Positions 37,696 through 44,975 of a stretch of DNA of 64,000 nucleotides are shown here, one piece after another. The notes beneath the pieces were generated by a model. That model was given only the letters and a program-made list of their open reading frames with translations, was not told where the DNA came from and searched no databases. The DNA is taken from contig OZ024719.1 in NCBI GenBank assembly GCA_964016875.1, forward strand, positions 30,614,679 to 30,678,678, in the 5' to 3' direction. Numbering within the stretch: the stretch's first letter is position 1; each line of letters begins with the position of its first letter. Source of the stretch: Fallopia convolvulus. Lineage: Eukaryota; Streptophyta; Magnoliopsida; Caryophyllales; Polygonaceae. A program made the position numbers and the translations under genes.

Positions 37696-40600
37696 CCGAT
37701 GAATATAGTTATACAATTACATAAAGCTGGATGGGAGCCTAGAAACAAGTTGGGCCCCCACACCCTTTTGAATGCAAAAACTCAATCTATGAAAAATAAA
37801 TACACCACTCCTAGCATTGTTAGAGTGGCTAATAGCGAGAGACTTAATACGTGAGAGCGTGTCCAAAGCCTCCTTATCGAATTCCCCAAATGTAGAGAAA
37901 GCGAAAGGGATGAATTTGTATCCGTTCTCCTCACATTTGGACACATACTTCTTATTTTTCCTCTCCACGGCATTATGCAAGGCCAAACCAGGCGTCCAAG
38001 AACTTGCACCCATACCAACAAAGGGAGAGACCCCGGTCACATCCACACAAGCATCCTTACCCTGATGCCAATTAAAGAGTAAGAGGTCTGCAGGCCTAAT
38101 GACTTCATTAATTTGGCTTCTACAGAATTTCAAGTCCTAGACAAGCCCTGTTCGCAGGAGTAATATAAGCCTTAATATCAGTGTCGTAGTCTATTTTAAT
38201 CAGTCTCTGGATACCGAATGATGTATATGCCCTTCATCTCTAGCTTCTGATCATATAAATTATGCTTCACATCACTGTCTTATTTGTTTTCTATGGTGTT
38301 TCCGTGATGAAATTAAATTGTTATCCCATTTTTGTCTTTGCTATCAACTGATGGCTGAGGGATCTTTGCTATTGTGCTTGCAGCTCTTTGGTCTTGTCAA
38401 TACTCTACTTGAGAATTCCAGGAAAACTTCTGAAAAAGATTTGTCTATCGAACGATATTCTGTCATACCATTATCTCCTAACAGTGGATTGATTGGTTGG
38501 GTGCCTAACTGTGACACCTTGCATCATCTTATTCGAGAGTATAGAGATGCTCGAAAGGTGGGTAAAGGTTCTTCACTTATTGTTGATGTCATATACAGTA
38601 TGCTGTTTGACACTGTTTTCTACAGATCACATTGAATCAAGAACACAGGTACATGCTAAGCTTCGCTCCAGATTATGACCATTTGCCTCTCATAGCAAAA
38701 GTGGAAGCGTTTGAGTATGCTCTCCAAAACACAGAAGGAAATGACTTGGCTAAGGTATGTACCTGTCAGTCGAGCATGTGCCCACGGTTCTATATTGTTG
38801 GCTGTGTTCCCATATCTTTTTTCTTTTTAATTGCTTCCCTAGTCTGAATCACACATCCTTTTGTTACACAGGTTTTATGGTTGAAGAGCCGAACATCAGA
38901 GGTCTGGTTGTATAGACGAACAAATTATACGCGAAGCTTGGCAGTCATGAGCATGGTACATGTAACAACTTATGTTTATTATATTGGCATTGCAAACTGT
39001 ATGACATAAATCATCACCCCAGTATAGTCCTGCACAAGCAGGATCCGGGGGGTCAAGATGGGGGCCCATACCCTGAACATGTCAATGAGGATGCACCCAA
39101 TAGACCCAAGGAATGGAAAACTGAAATTCAACTATGTGACAATAATAACTGAATTTAGTTAAAATCTACCAAAATTGATGTAGGGGCTATATCCATCTCA
39201 AAGGAGTAGGAGGAAGCTAGATCCTGAACACAATATAATGTTGATTAACCTGACATATAATTTGTAGTATGGCTCTTTGGTTGTATGTGCTTTTGAGATA
39301 AATATAGCCCCTTATATCAACTTGCGCATTTTACCTAAATTTAGTTATTTTTGTCACATAGCTTAATTCAGTTTTTTTTTGTCCTGCTCTTGTTGTCTTT
39401 GGGTCTTTCAGAAACATCCTCTCAATTTTTTCGGGGTAAGGGTTCGTATATCTCGACCCCCCAGACCTTGCTTCTAGTGGGATTACACTGGGTTGATAAG
39501 TAAGCAACCTGACACTCAGTCCCCGCTAAATATCAACCCACTAGATTATTGACAAATATTGTGTTGCAATCTAAAAAGCTACTGCACAATCTTACATGTA
39601 CATGTTTCTAATGTCTTTAGAGTTCTAAGTCATTTATTACATTTATTGCATTTTAATTAGTGATGTTATAATCTGAAGGAGCTGAATAACTGATTTAAAA
39701 ACGTGAAACTTGTTCGACTACATTTTTTTTTTCTTATCTGCAACATATTTCACAGCCATTTTTTTTAACAAAAAAACTTATTAGATTATTTTCACTTCAT
39801 ACTTGTATGTAACAGGTTGGTTACCTTCTTGGTTTGGGGGATCGGCACCCAAGCAATCTTATGTTACAGCGTTTCAGGTATTTTATCAGCCAAGTGTTTA
39901 CCCTTTTCGAGGCATATTTAACATGCCAACACTAGGTGTCTTTTTTTTGCAGTGGGAAAATCCTACACATTGATTTTGGGGATTGTTTTGAAGCTTCAAT
40001 GAATCGAGAGAAATTTCCTGAGAAGGTAAGCTCTGCAGTGTCCTCATACTGTGTTTTGATAAGGGCCTCTAGTTAATCTTGAGCTGCAAGCACGTAACCT
40101 ATCTTTATTATTAATCCTCAGGTTCCCTTCCGTCTGACTAGAATGCTAGTGAAAGCTATGGAGGTCAGTGGAATAGAGGGTACCTTTCGTACTACTTGTG
40201 AAAATGTGATGCAAGTTCTTCGAACCAACAAAGATAGTGTCATGGCTATGATGGAGGTAATGATGGAAAAACATTCTGTAGTTTCTGAATTCAATGTCAT
40301 TCTACGCAGATAAATCATAACTCAGTTCCTTAATATTGCCCTTGGTTTCCTGCTTACATCAGGCTAGATCTTGTGGCTACTCGCTAATTCTCGGTTTCTT
40401 TTTATCAGGCCTTTGTTCATGATCCTCTGATTAATTGGCGTTTATTCAATTTTAATGAAGTCCCACAAATGTCGACCCTTGCAAGCACTCATGTAGCACC
40501 TGTCAATAGTGAAGAATCTGCTCCGAATAGAGATCTTGCTCATCCTCAACGTGGAGTTCGTGAGAGGGAACTTCTGCAGGTTCTGGATTTTACCAAAAAT

Positions 40601-41479
40601 GCATCTGCATATTAAGAAGTTAAATGTATTAGTCTTAATATATCACATTGGTTTTGTGTAGGCTGTTCATCAGCTTGGAGATGCTAATGAGGTTTTGAAT
40701 GAGCGTGCTGTGATTGTAATGGCTCGGATGAGTAATAAGCTAACTGGACGTGACTTCTCTACTGGTCCTATGTCAACTGGTTCCGTTCAATACGTAACAG
40801 ACAGCAGTAACATGACATCTTCTGATGCTCGGGAAGTTGAACATGGCTTGTCTGTCAAACTTCAAGTCCAGAAATTGATTGCTCAAGCTACTTCGCCTGA
40901 AAACTTGTGTCAGAATTATGTTGGGTATGCTTAATTTTGTTTTATGCTATTCGAACTTGAATATATCATTGCATTCATAATCAAAATTTTGAGAGTCCCT
41001 TATGTTCGATTCGACATATCATTATTTTATGCTTCTATTAGTAACTAAAATTGTGATGTAGTTGCTCTAATAAGAAAATGGCTAATAATCACATTGACAT
41101 TGTAGAAGTGGGTTTTATTTTTCTTGGATATTTATTGCTGGATTTTGATATTGGGCAAGGCGAATCAAGTTGGAGAAAGAAGCTCCACGTTACTTGCTGG
41201 TTTCAGAAACTTCTCGAATATAAACTTTCATTATGAAGCTACTTTTTGCTGAACATAACTTTTAGTCTCTTGGGGTTTATTTTAATCCATAAAGCTATCG
41301 AATCCTTCCCGGTAATTGGGTTACCAGAACGCTTGATCATAAAAAAGGATTTTAGTTGGCTTGTTCATCTATTGGTACTGAGCTGCTCAGTCACTATTGT
41401 TTTCACCTCTTGGTTTGCACTAGCAAGGCTATTACTGATGGTTTCTTCTGCATGTTTCAGGTGGTGCCCGTTCTGGTAA
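13211..41479 (+). CDS. TOR: Target of rapamycin (TOR) serine/threonine kinase, 57 exons
   Basis: Catalytic subunit of TOR complex 1, which with RAPTOR and LST8 couples nutrient, energy and auxin signals to growth by phosphorylating S6 kinase and other targets. I placed 57 coding exons by matching translations to plant TOR and checking splice sites; they total 7410 nt with no frame break, giving 2469 residues against about 2480 in Arabidopsis. Exon coordinates are in the domain entries. The start ATG at 13211 follows an in-frame TAG at 13190. The stop is TAA at 41477-41479. The N-terminal 45 residues are Ala-rich and variable, as in other plants. All key kinase residues are present, so the gene looks functional. 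Introns vary from about 70 to 1571 bp; the long ones (1, 3, 5, 11, 19, 28, 42, 45, 48, 51) hold most of the transposable-element debris. Only intron 46 departs from GT-AG. No other gene overlaps it. Confidence 0.97.
14123..14283. repeat. Duplicated near-palindrome in TOR intron 1, possible MITE ends
   Basis: Intron 1 (13337-14623) contains CTATGCCCTAAGGGCATCG (14125-14143) and CTATGCCCTAAGGGCATAG (about 14265-14283). Each has 7-bp arms ATGCCCT and AGGGCAT around one base. The two lie about 140 bp apart and could be the ends of a small non-autonomous element with an AT-rich core; because each end is itself palindromic, orientation and target duplication cannot be read. The rest of intron 1 shows nothing else. 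Confidence 0.45.
15323..15672. mobile_element. Non-autonomous DNA transposon in TOR intron 3
   Basis: Terminal inverted repeats AGGGCTGTCCAACGGGTCA (left) and, reading inward from the right, AGGGATGTCCAACGGGCCA. The element is flanked by an identical 10-bp direct repeat, TAAAAAATCT, at 15313-15322 and 15673-15682. The interior holds GGGTCGACCC and ACCCGACCCG stretches. A 10-bp duplication is nearer Mutator-like elements (9-11 bp) than hAT (8 bp), but the terminal sequence resembles plant hAT-type MITEs, so the superfamily is uncertain. No transposase. Confidence 0.7.
15683..16253. other. Remainder of TOR intron 3
   Basis: Starts with AAGGCGCACCTAGGCG and GCCCGCGTGAGAAGCG, a GC-rich repeat type common in plant introns, then purine-rich AG-repeats (15890-16010) and AT-rich DNA to the acceptor. 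No ORF. Confidence 0.4.
17305..17432. mobile_element. Two SINE/LINE tails in inverse orientation, TOR intron 5
   Basis: 17305-17360 read in reverse gives CCACACTGCAGGAATATACT, then GGGTAGTT and a GTT-rich tail; 17361-17432 read forward gives GGTGTGTACATCTTGACCC, CAGACCCTGCACCTG, then TATACTGGGTAGTTGTT. Both match the 3' tail found in introns 11, 48 and 51. Together they make a 14-bp perfect inverted repeat, AACTACCCAGTATA and its complement, about 80 bp apart. A diverged third piece, GTGCGTACATCTCGATCCC, sits at 17262-17281. Confidence 0.6.
17701..17799 (+). repeat. 50-bp tandem duplication in TOR intron 5
   Basis: Two adjacent copies starting GTATAAAATTGTCATGAGTG and GTATAAAGTTGTCATGAGTG run through GGTATTTATGTTTAGATTGG to ATCAATTTAA, nearly identical, so the duplication is recent. 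Confidence 0.9.
18542..18574 (+). repeat. (CT)n microsatellite, TOR intron 7
   Basis: About 14 CT units with a small interruption (TTTCA), lying 34 bp into the 99-bp intron 7; part of its pyrimidine-rich content. Confidence 0.85.
20640..21128 (+). mobile_element. 5'-truncated non-LTR retrotransposon (RTE/LINE-type) in TOR intron 11
   Basis: Intron 11 (20239-21809) is the longest TOR intron. Here a decayed frame reads DRALWRHSIRVQDA then a stop, similar to the C-terminal tail of plant LINE reverse-transcriptase proteins, followed by a G/T-rich 3' untranslated region and the tail CTATCAGAAACACCCTCTTG, GTGCACACATCTCAACCC, GATATATTGGGTAGTAGTT. The same tail ends the repeats in introns 5, 48 and 51, as expected where SINEs share the 3' end of a partner LINE. 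Confidence 0.5.
21958..21999 (+). repeat. (TA)n microsatellite, TOR intron 12
   Basis: TATATACA units followed by about 11 pure AT dinucleotides. It fills much of the 107-bp intron and is likely polymorphic. Confidence 0.9.
24754..25152 (+). repeat. 219-bp-period tandem duplication in TOR intron 19
   Basis: Two 180-bp copies (24754-24933 and 24973-25152) start CAAAAATGTGCATACAGAAC and end GGTTCTGTATACAAATA; they differ at a few bases (AATACATGTGG against AATACCTGTGG; AAGCTTGC against AAGTTTGC). The short motif AACTGGTAGTCA is also repeated at 24727 and 24963, which may have seeded the duplication. No coding content. Confidence 0.9.
28415..28814. mobile_element. MITE, about 400 bp, in TOR intron 28
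   Basis: Left end GGTTCTGTTCGATAAAACAA, right end (reverse) AGCTCTGTTCGGCATAGATT, with long inverse homology inward: AAGGTTTTTAAGGAGGT on the left and AACCTCC/AAAACC runs on the right. The G-TCTGTTCGG terminus and a possible TTA duplication fit Tourist/PIF-type or hAT-type MITEs. It accounts for nearly half of the 906-bp intron. No ORF. Confidence 0.65.
30271..30313 (+). repeat. (CT)n microsatellite at the TOR exon 33/34 intron
   Basis: The intron 33 donor is immediately followed by about 20 CT units (GTCTCTCT...). The repeat therefore forms the first 40 nt of the intron, including the donor positions after GT, which read GTCTCT, a poor match to GTAAGT. Confidence 0.85.
33490..33775 (+). repeat. 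Diverged tandem duplication in TOR intron 42
   Basis: Two neighbouring copies of about 140 bp share TTGTCCTATTATTAG against TTGTCCTGTTATCAG, TTTTGGTCCATGTGAGTG against TTTTGGTCTATGTGAGTA, and GGAATCTTCTGTGGTAAAAA in both. Older than the intron 19 duplication. The rest of intron 42 is AT-rich and featureless. Confidence 0.75.
34692..36595 (+). other. TOR: TOR exons 44-46: FKBP12-rapamycin-binding (FRB) domain
   Basis: Exons 34692-34895, 35243-35323, 36521-36595, residues 1905-2024. Contains ILWHEMWHEGLEEASRLYFG; Ser1931 corresponds to mammalian Ser2035, and Trp2001 and Phe2008 in AWDLYYHVF correspond to Trp2101 and Phe2108, the rapamycin contacts. The domain therefore keeps the binding residues; weak rapamycin response in many plants is attributed to FKBP12, not FRB (known). 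Exon 46 ends CTGCAG and is followed by GCAAGG, a GC donor. Confidence 0.93.
36596..36694 (+). other. TOR: GC-AG intron (TOR intron 46)
   Basis: The conserved reading LDLQ|SVSPELL requires the exon to end CTGCAG at 36595, with intron bases GCAAGG next; the acceptor is TTGGCAG at 36688-36694. The nearest GT, within AATAAGTTTCC, would shift the frame. CAG|GCAAG fits the strong-consensus class of GC-AG introns recognised by the major spliceosome. Confidence 0.8.
37087..37205 (+). pseudogene. 5S rRNA-derived sequence in TOR intron 48
   Basis: About 119 bp align end to end with plant 5S rRNA: it starts GGGTGCGATCATACCA, contains CCCATCAGAACTCCGAAGTT, GTGCTTGGGCGAAAGTAG and TACTAGGATGGATGAC, and ends GTTGCACCC. 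Against the plant 5S consensus as I remember it there are about ten changes, mostly C to T or G to A as expected from methylated-cytosine decay, including changes in internal promoter box C. It is a single copy in an intron, not an array, so it is a dead copy: either a retroposed 5S gene, a 5S-headed SINE, or the 5S part of a Cassandra-type miniature LTR element. A LINE/SINE-like body starts about 30-40 bp downstream. Confidence 0.85.
37240..37476 (+). mobile_element. Intronic SINE/LINE-type repeat, copy A (TOR intron 48)
   Basis: Body CCTTTGAGATGGATATAACC, AGTTATCATTGTCACATAG, then CACCCTCTCGATTTTATA, GGGTGTGTACATCATGG, CCCAGATCCCGCCTAAGGCG and the tail AACACTGGGTATATTGTTGT. Two homologous copies lie in intron 51. 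The tail matches the widespread plant SINE/LINE 3' end (GTGCGTACA, CCCAGACCC, GGGATTACACTGGGT, GTT repeats). Confidence 0.6.
37534..37694 (+). repeat. Two (TTA)n tracts separated by a retroelement 3' stub
   Basis: Tracts at 37534-37588 and 37638-37694, each about 18 units. The 49 bp between them (37589-37637) contain AATTACATAAAATTAGTGGG, homologous to the stretch right of the second tract (37712-37742, AATTACATAAAGCTGGATGGG). Read on the minus strand, both are the same 3' end followed by a (TAA)n tail, i.e. two insertions of one non-LTR-type element. Confidence 0.75.
37695..38145 (-). pseudogene. 3' fragment of a retroelement ORF in TOR intron 48 (antisense to TOR)
   Basis: An open frame of 138 codons (38133-37717) encodes RPADLLLFNW, CVDVTGVSPFVG, KYVSKCEENGYKFIPFAFST, LDTLSRIKSL, FIFHRLSFCIQKGVGAQLVS. 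This is a family I recognise from the C-terminal ends of plant reverse-transcriptase-type ORFs, where a PADx...DVT pattern recalls a PD-(D/E)XK-type nuclease core. The frame has no stop until its natural end, followed by a short untranslated stretch and a (TAA)n tail, so it is a recent 5'-truncated insertion. No complete gene is present; the exact retroelement class is uncertain. Confidence 0.45.
39000..39215 (-). mobile_element. Intronic SINE/LINE-type repeat, copy B (TOR intron 51, antisense)
   Basis: Read on the minus strand: CCTTTGAGATGGATATAGCC, AGTTATTATTGTCACATAG, GTCTATTGGGTGCATCCTC, then GGGTATGGGCCCCCATCTTG, ACCCCCCGGATCCTGCTTG and the tail GACTATACTGGGGTGATGA. Homologous to copies A and C; inverse to copy C about 70 bp away. 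Confidence 0.65.
39283..39508 (+). mobile_element. Intronic SINE/LINE-type repeat, copy C (TOR intron 51)
   Basis: CTTTTGAGATAAATATAGCC, TAGTTATTTTTGTCACATAG, TTGTTGTCTTTGGGTCTTTC, AGAAACATCCTCTCAATTT, GGTAAGGGTTCGTATATCTC, CCCCAGACCTTGCTTCTAG, TGGGATTACACTGGGTTG. With copy B it forms a long inverted repeat (arms about 200 bp) inside one intron. Confidence 0.65.
40662..41479 (+). other. TOR: TOR exons 56-57: negative regulatory region and FATC domain
   Basis: Exons 40662-40924 and 41461-41479. The last 33 residues end QNYVGWCPFW, the invariant FATC tail needed for kinase activity and membrane or redox sensing in TOR proteins (known). The final exon carries only 19 nt: it completes the split Gly codon, then WCPFW and TAA. 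Between kinase and FATC there is a variable, Ser/Thr-rich stretch (TGPMSTGSVQYVTDSSNM) typical of plants. Confidence 0.95.
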
Positions 41480-42290
41480 TTTTTGATGGACTCTTCAAAA
41501 TTATGTATGTGCTGTATTTGTATTTATCTTCCTTTTCCCTTCGGTTCATCATTGTATATATGGGACTTGAGCATGTACAGGAGTCAAAGGACTGTCTTTG
41601 TTCCGGAATCCGGATTTTAGCATATAGAATAATATTGGCCTTGCCATGGTATGACTGTTTTTTCCATCCTTAACTCTTGAGGTTCCTGGTAACTTTGCTT
41701 AACCCCTCTTTTTAAATATAGTTTTTCCCTAATCAAACATATGGTGGTGATTAGGGCAGCAAGAATTGTATGAGTGTTAGCCTGTTTACTTTTTACTACT
41801 GCCTACCTATGGACTGTATTTCTTGTCGAGAGAAAGTACGGTAGATTAATGGGAGTTTGATGAAGAGTCTAACATGGTGGGGATTTTGGATTTTTAGATT
41901 CTTGGTTGGCAAAGGGATGAAATAGAATGAAGGTGCTTTACGGTAATGGTGATTGCTCGAGTGAGAGTCGGGTGAAGTCCCATGTTTGTGATAGACGTTT
42001 TGTTGCACTTCTAAAAGAAAGTCCTGCTGTTCTGTTCCCAATTTATGTCGCACTCACCGTATCCCCGGGGTTTCAATACCCTTCTATTGTTAGACAATTC
42101 CTCATCACTTGAGGTGAGGTGGGGTGAGGTGAATAAATCATCCGCGAACTCAAATTGAGGGAGTTTTTCTATGATAGCATATGGATAATAATACTAATGG
42201 TTAATTTTCAAAAAGTTGTGTTTTATCCCCAGTGTCAAACTCTATCGCTCTATTGCACTCTTTCGTGTGTTCAATTTCACCTTATGTGCT
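41480..42290 (+). terminator. TOR 3' untranslated region and downstream DNA
   Basis: Noncoding, T-rich DNA after the stop codon. T-rich stretches such as TTTTTAAATATAGTTTTTCC near 41710 and TTTGTATTTATCTTCC near 41516 could act in polyadenylation, but no single AATAAA site stands out. The 3' end of the transcript cannot be placed. Confidence 0.35.
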
Positions 42291-42291
42291 G

Positions 42292-42441
42292 GGCATGTTT
42301 CACTTATAGAAAATGGCTTTTTAGTGAAAAGTGATTTTTTGTCTTGAAAAACGTAAAAAGTAGAGAGTTGTACGAATTTCAAGAATATTAAAAGTAGGTT
42401 TTTGATTGAAAGGACTTTTGTTGGGAAAGTGAAACAAGGCC
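42292..42441. mobile_element. MITE, about 150 bp, right of TOR
   Basis: Terminal inverted repeats GGCATGTTTCACTT (left) and GGCCTTGTTTCACTT (right, reverse), interior with AAAACGTAAAAAGTAGAG and AGTTGTACGAATTTC. Same family as 12488-12627, in opposite orientation. Element complete but without coding capacity. Confidence 0.65.
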
Positions 42442-43369
42442 GACATACAACTCCGTAATTCGCAGTAATAAATTAAAAATTCAATGATAATCATATCCAA
42501 GCAAATGAATAACTACATGGAAGAATAGTGAACATAATATGAGTCATTTTAGTATAGCGTTGAAAAATTCTACGTAGGGTTTTGATTTAATTATATGGGG
42601 TTTCTTTGTTGTTTCTTGTGGATAATAATTTTGTTTCATGATAACCTTTCATGCTTTCCAAACAAAGTACGAGACCATCAAATAAGAACAAATGTTCAAT
42701 GGGGCCTAATAAAAATTGTGACACTTGACATAATGTACAATGGCATAATCAATAATTTTGCCTCTATGTTGAGGATTGGCTTTGGCTTATCTTCAGGCTT
42801 GAAAAGTTTGCAACGTGATGAACACTTCCGCAACAAAGTTTGGGTTGGGTGTTCTCATTGGGATAGTTTTGAATGGTGAGACTTGGTTTTTTTGTCATTT
42901 AGTAGCCATGGTGGAAGAACTAAAAGAGTCTCCATTAGTCATTATTTTGGGCAAATCGAGCACAACTACACGATGTGGGAACGTGTTAGACCATTTGCAT
43001 TCATGCATCTGCTACAGTATTATGTACTGCAACTTTTTTCTATTCTCTCTCTGCCATCATCCATACACTCCATTTTCTCCATATAAAATTACACATATAC
43101 TCTCTTCTCTAATTAAAATTATATATATGTTTGTTACTTGATGAAATATTTAAAAGTCATTCTACATTTGTTAAAAATTTTACGTACTATTCTTAATTAA
43201 ACAAGTTTTAGTAATGAAATTAAGGAAAATAAAAATTATAATTGGATAGATAATGCATTTCAAAGCAAACAACAAGAGAGTACATCTCAACATAAAAAAA
43301 CAACACAAGAAAATACACAACAATCCGCATACGAGATACTTGATTCAAACAAATACAATACTTAAATAT

Positions 43370-43830
43370 CATAATCCGATTCATACTCGTGCTTAAATCT
43401 TCTCCAAATGTGCTCCACCAAGTCTACCTACAACTGGTTGCGTGTATCCCAAACCCGAAGTTGAAGATTGTTAAGGATATAGTTGCACATATCATTCGTC
43501 CTCTCAGTTAAGAACGTTCGGTTGACACCTTCTAGCTCATCATACGGAGGAATCACCCATCTGTTACATTCGTATATAGCTCTTTCATCTTCTATAATAA
43601 TATTGTGTAAAATAACACAAGCTCATTATTTTTCCAATAAACCCAACATACCAAGAGCGAGCTGGGTTGCGAACAATATGAAATCGGGATTGTAAAATTC
43701 CAATTGTCCTTTCCACATGTTTGCGACAACCGTCTTGGCGTTGGGCAATGGATTTCACAAATTTTGTCCAAGCCGGGTATATACCATCAGTGAGATAATA
43801 ACCCTTGTTGTATTCAATGCAAGAAAACAC
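43370..43830 (-). pseudogene. C-terminal part of a PIF/Harbinger transposase, broken
   Basis: Minus-strand reading gives YYLTDGIYPAWTKFVKSI, GCRKHVERTIGILQSRF, HIVRNPARSW, then after a frame break IIIEDERAIYECNRWVIPPY, LTERTNDMCNYILNNLQL, stop. This is the C-terminal half of the plant DDE_Tnp_4/Plant_tran transposase; the final catalytic Glu region is HVERTIGILQ. The catalytic Asp residues lie upstream and are missing. Frame breaks and deletions make it non-functional. Confidence 0.7.
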
Positions 43831-44130
43831 ACACCACCGCGAGACCCACGACGAGCACGTGGTGGGTCACTAGCACCATCTGGTTGGGTGCTATAGGCTA
43901 GGATGGATGAAAGATCGACACTTCCGTCCGAGCTTATGGGCGTTTGTGGTTGCGTATGAACAAATTGCACATTTGGATGACCAACAAAGTTGGGTGAGAA
44001 AGGCATAACATATTGCGCATTTGGAATACCAACAAAGTTGGACAAGGAGGGTATAACAAATTGCGCATTTGGATTACCAACAAAGTTGGACGAGGAAGGC
44101 AACACAAATTGCGCATTTGGATTACCATAA
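43831..44130 (-). pseudogene. N-terminal part of the Harbinger-associated second ORF, broken
   Basis: Minus-strand frame with a 3-fold repeat of NFVGxPNxQFV then QTPISSDGSVDLSSILA and ARRGSRGG, which resembles the low-complexity N-terminus before the Myb/SANT domain of Harbinger ORF1-type proteins. The SANT domain is absent and the frame runs into the transposase fragment, so a deletion joined the two genes. Confidence 0.45.
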
Positions 44131-44635
44131 GACTAGGAGAGGAATTGTTGGATATATTCCAAATCTGCTTGGGAGTTCATTTGGAAGGGATTTTGGGAGG
44201 TATTTTGAGAGGGATCTATCTTAAAAATAGACAAGGATAAAGAGATGGAGTGAAATATGCAAATGAGAGTTGAGATAACTAGCTATATATAGTCACAAAT
44301 TAGGATTTTCTAAGCCAAAACCACTCCATCAAAACCAGGGGCTCTGAAAAACTCGAAAATACTAAAATGCTCCCTTTAGCCTTGAAACGACCTCAAACAC
44401 TCAAAAAATCCTTTAGATCATCACAAAGGCATGAGTTTGACTTGTGAGCTCGTTCCCTACTTGGAAAGATATAACAATAGTCATTCCGACATAGGACGAC
44501 CATTTTCCGCCGATCTCGGCGAATGCCCATATCACCCTAAAAAGTACAATTATTCTAAATTTAATCAAATATATGCAATATTAATGTCTACGGATAGATT
44601 AAAAAATATGAATTATGGTATTTTTTATAATGTAT

Positions 44636-44657
44636 AAATTGCCCAATTGGGCAATTT
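44636..44657. repeat. Perfect 22-bp palindrome
   Basis: Half-site AAATTGCCCAA followed directly by its exact complement, centred between 44646 and 44647. It lies in AT-rich DNA near the 5' side of the Harbinger-type relic. Confidence 0.9.
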
Positions 44658-44975
44658 TAATGAATTCCATTTATCAAATAAAAGTTAGCGTGTCACGTGT
44701 CGCCCACTAAGTGGGCCGCGCTCGCCCATTGCTAGCGCAACACGTGGTGCACACTAGTTCAAATTGGGAGGTGATTTGTATCAAAACGTAGCATGAGAGG
44801 AGATCAATGATGTCGTTTCAATTGTTTACACGCGCTAGAATTTTTTCTTCCAATTCTCTCTCCTTCAGTGTAAAAAATGCACATGTGTTTCTCGATACAT
44901 GCAACATTCATATTATTTTATTATTTGTTTGACATGATGCACCTCAAAATAGCTCCGTTGTGGGGTGCTCTTAGG

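Larger units (their letters stand above)
36695..40579 (+). other. TOR: TOR exons 47-55: PI3K-like protein kinase domain
   Basis: Exons 36695-36761, 36838-36998, 38384-38557, 38626-38754, 38872-38955, 39816-39877, 39953-40025, 40122-40256, 40409-40579. Lys2087 in FLLKGHEDLRQDERVMQ is the ATP-binding lysine (mammalian Lys2187). GLGDRHPSNLML holds catalytic Asp2238 and Asn2243, and HIDFGDCFEA holds the magnesium-binding Asp2257, all at a constant offset of 100 from mammalian TOR. Exon 51 reads EVWLYRRTNYTRS: Tyr2215 replaces the acidic residue I recall in Arabidopsis and mammalian TOR. The rest of the activation segment is unchanged. Confidence 0.95.
42845..44975 (-). mobile_element. Decayed PIF/Harbinger-type DNA transposon
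   Basis: Contains transposase and Myb-like ORF relics on the minus strand (separate entries). Candidate imperfect terminal repeats: TGTTCTCATTGGGATAGTTT near 42850, and on the minus strand AGCACCCCACAACGGAGCTA reading inward from about 44975, with a neighbouring TTA. The termini are only roughly similar, so boundaries are tentative. Flanking AT-rich DNA inside the element carries no other ORF. Confidence 0.4.

Noticed and set aside
37370..37702. 110-codon frame rich in Tyr and Ile
   Set aside because: Translation of TTA microsatellites only.
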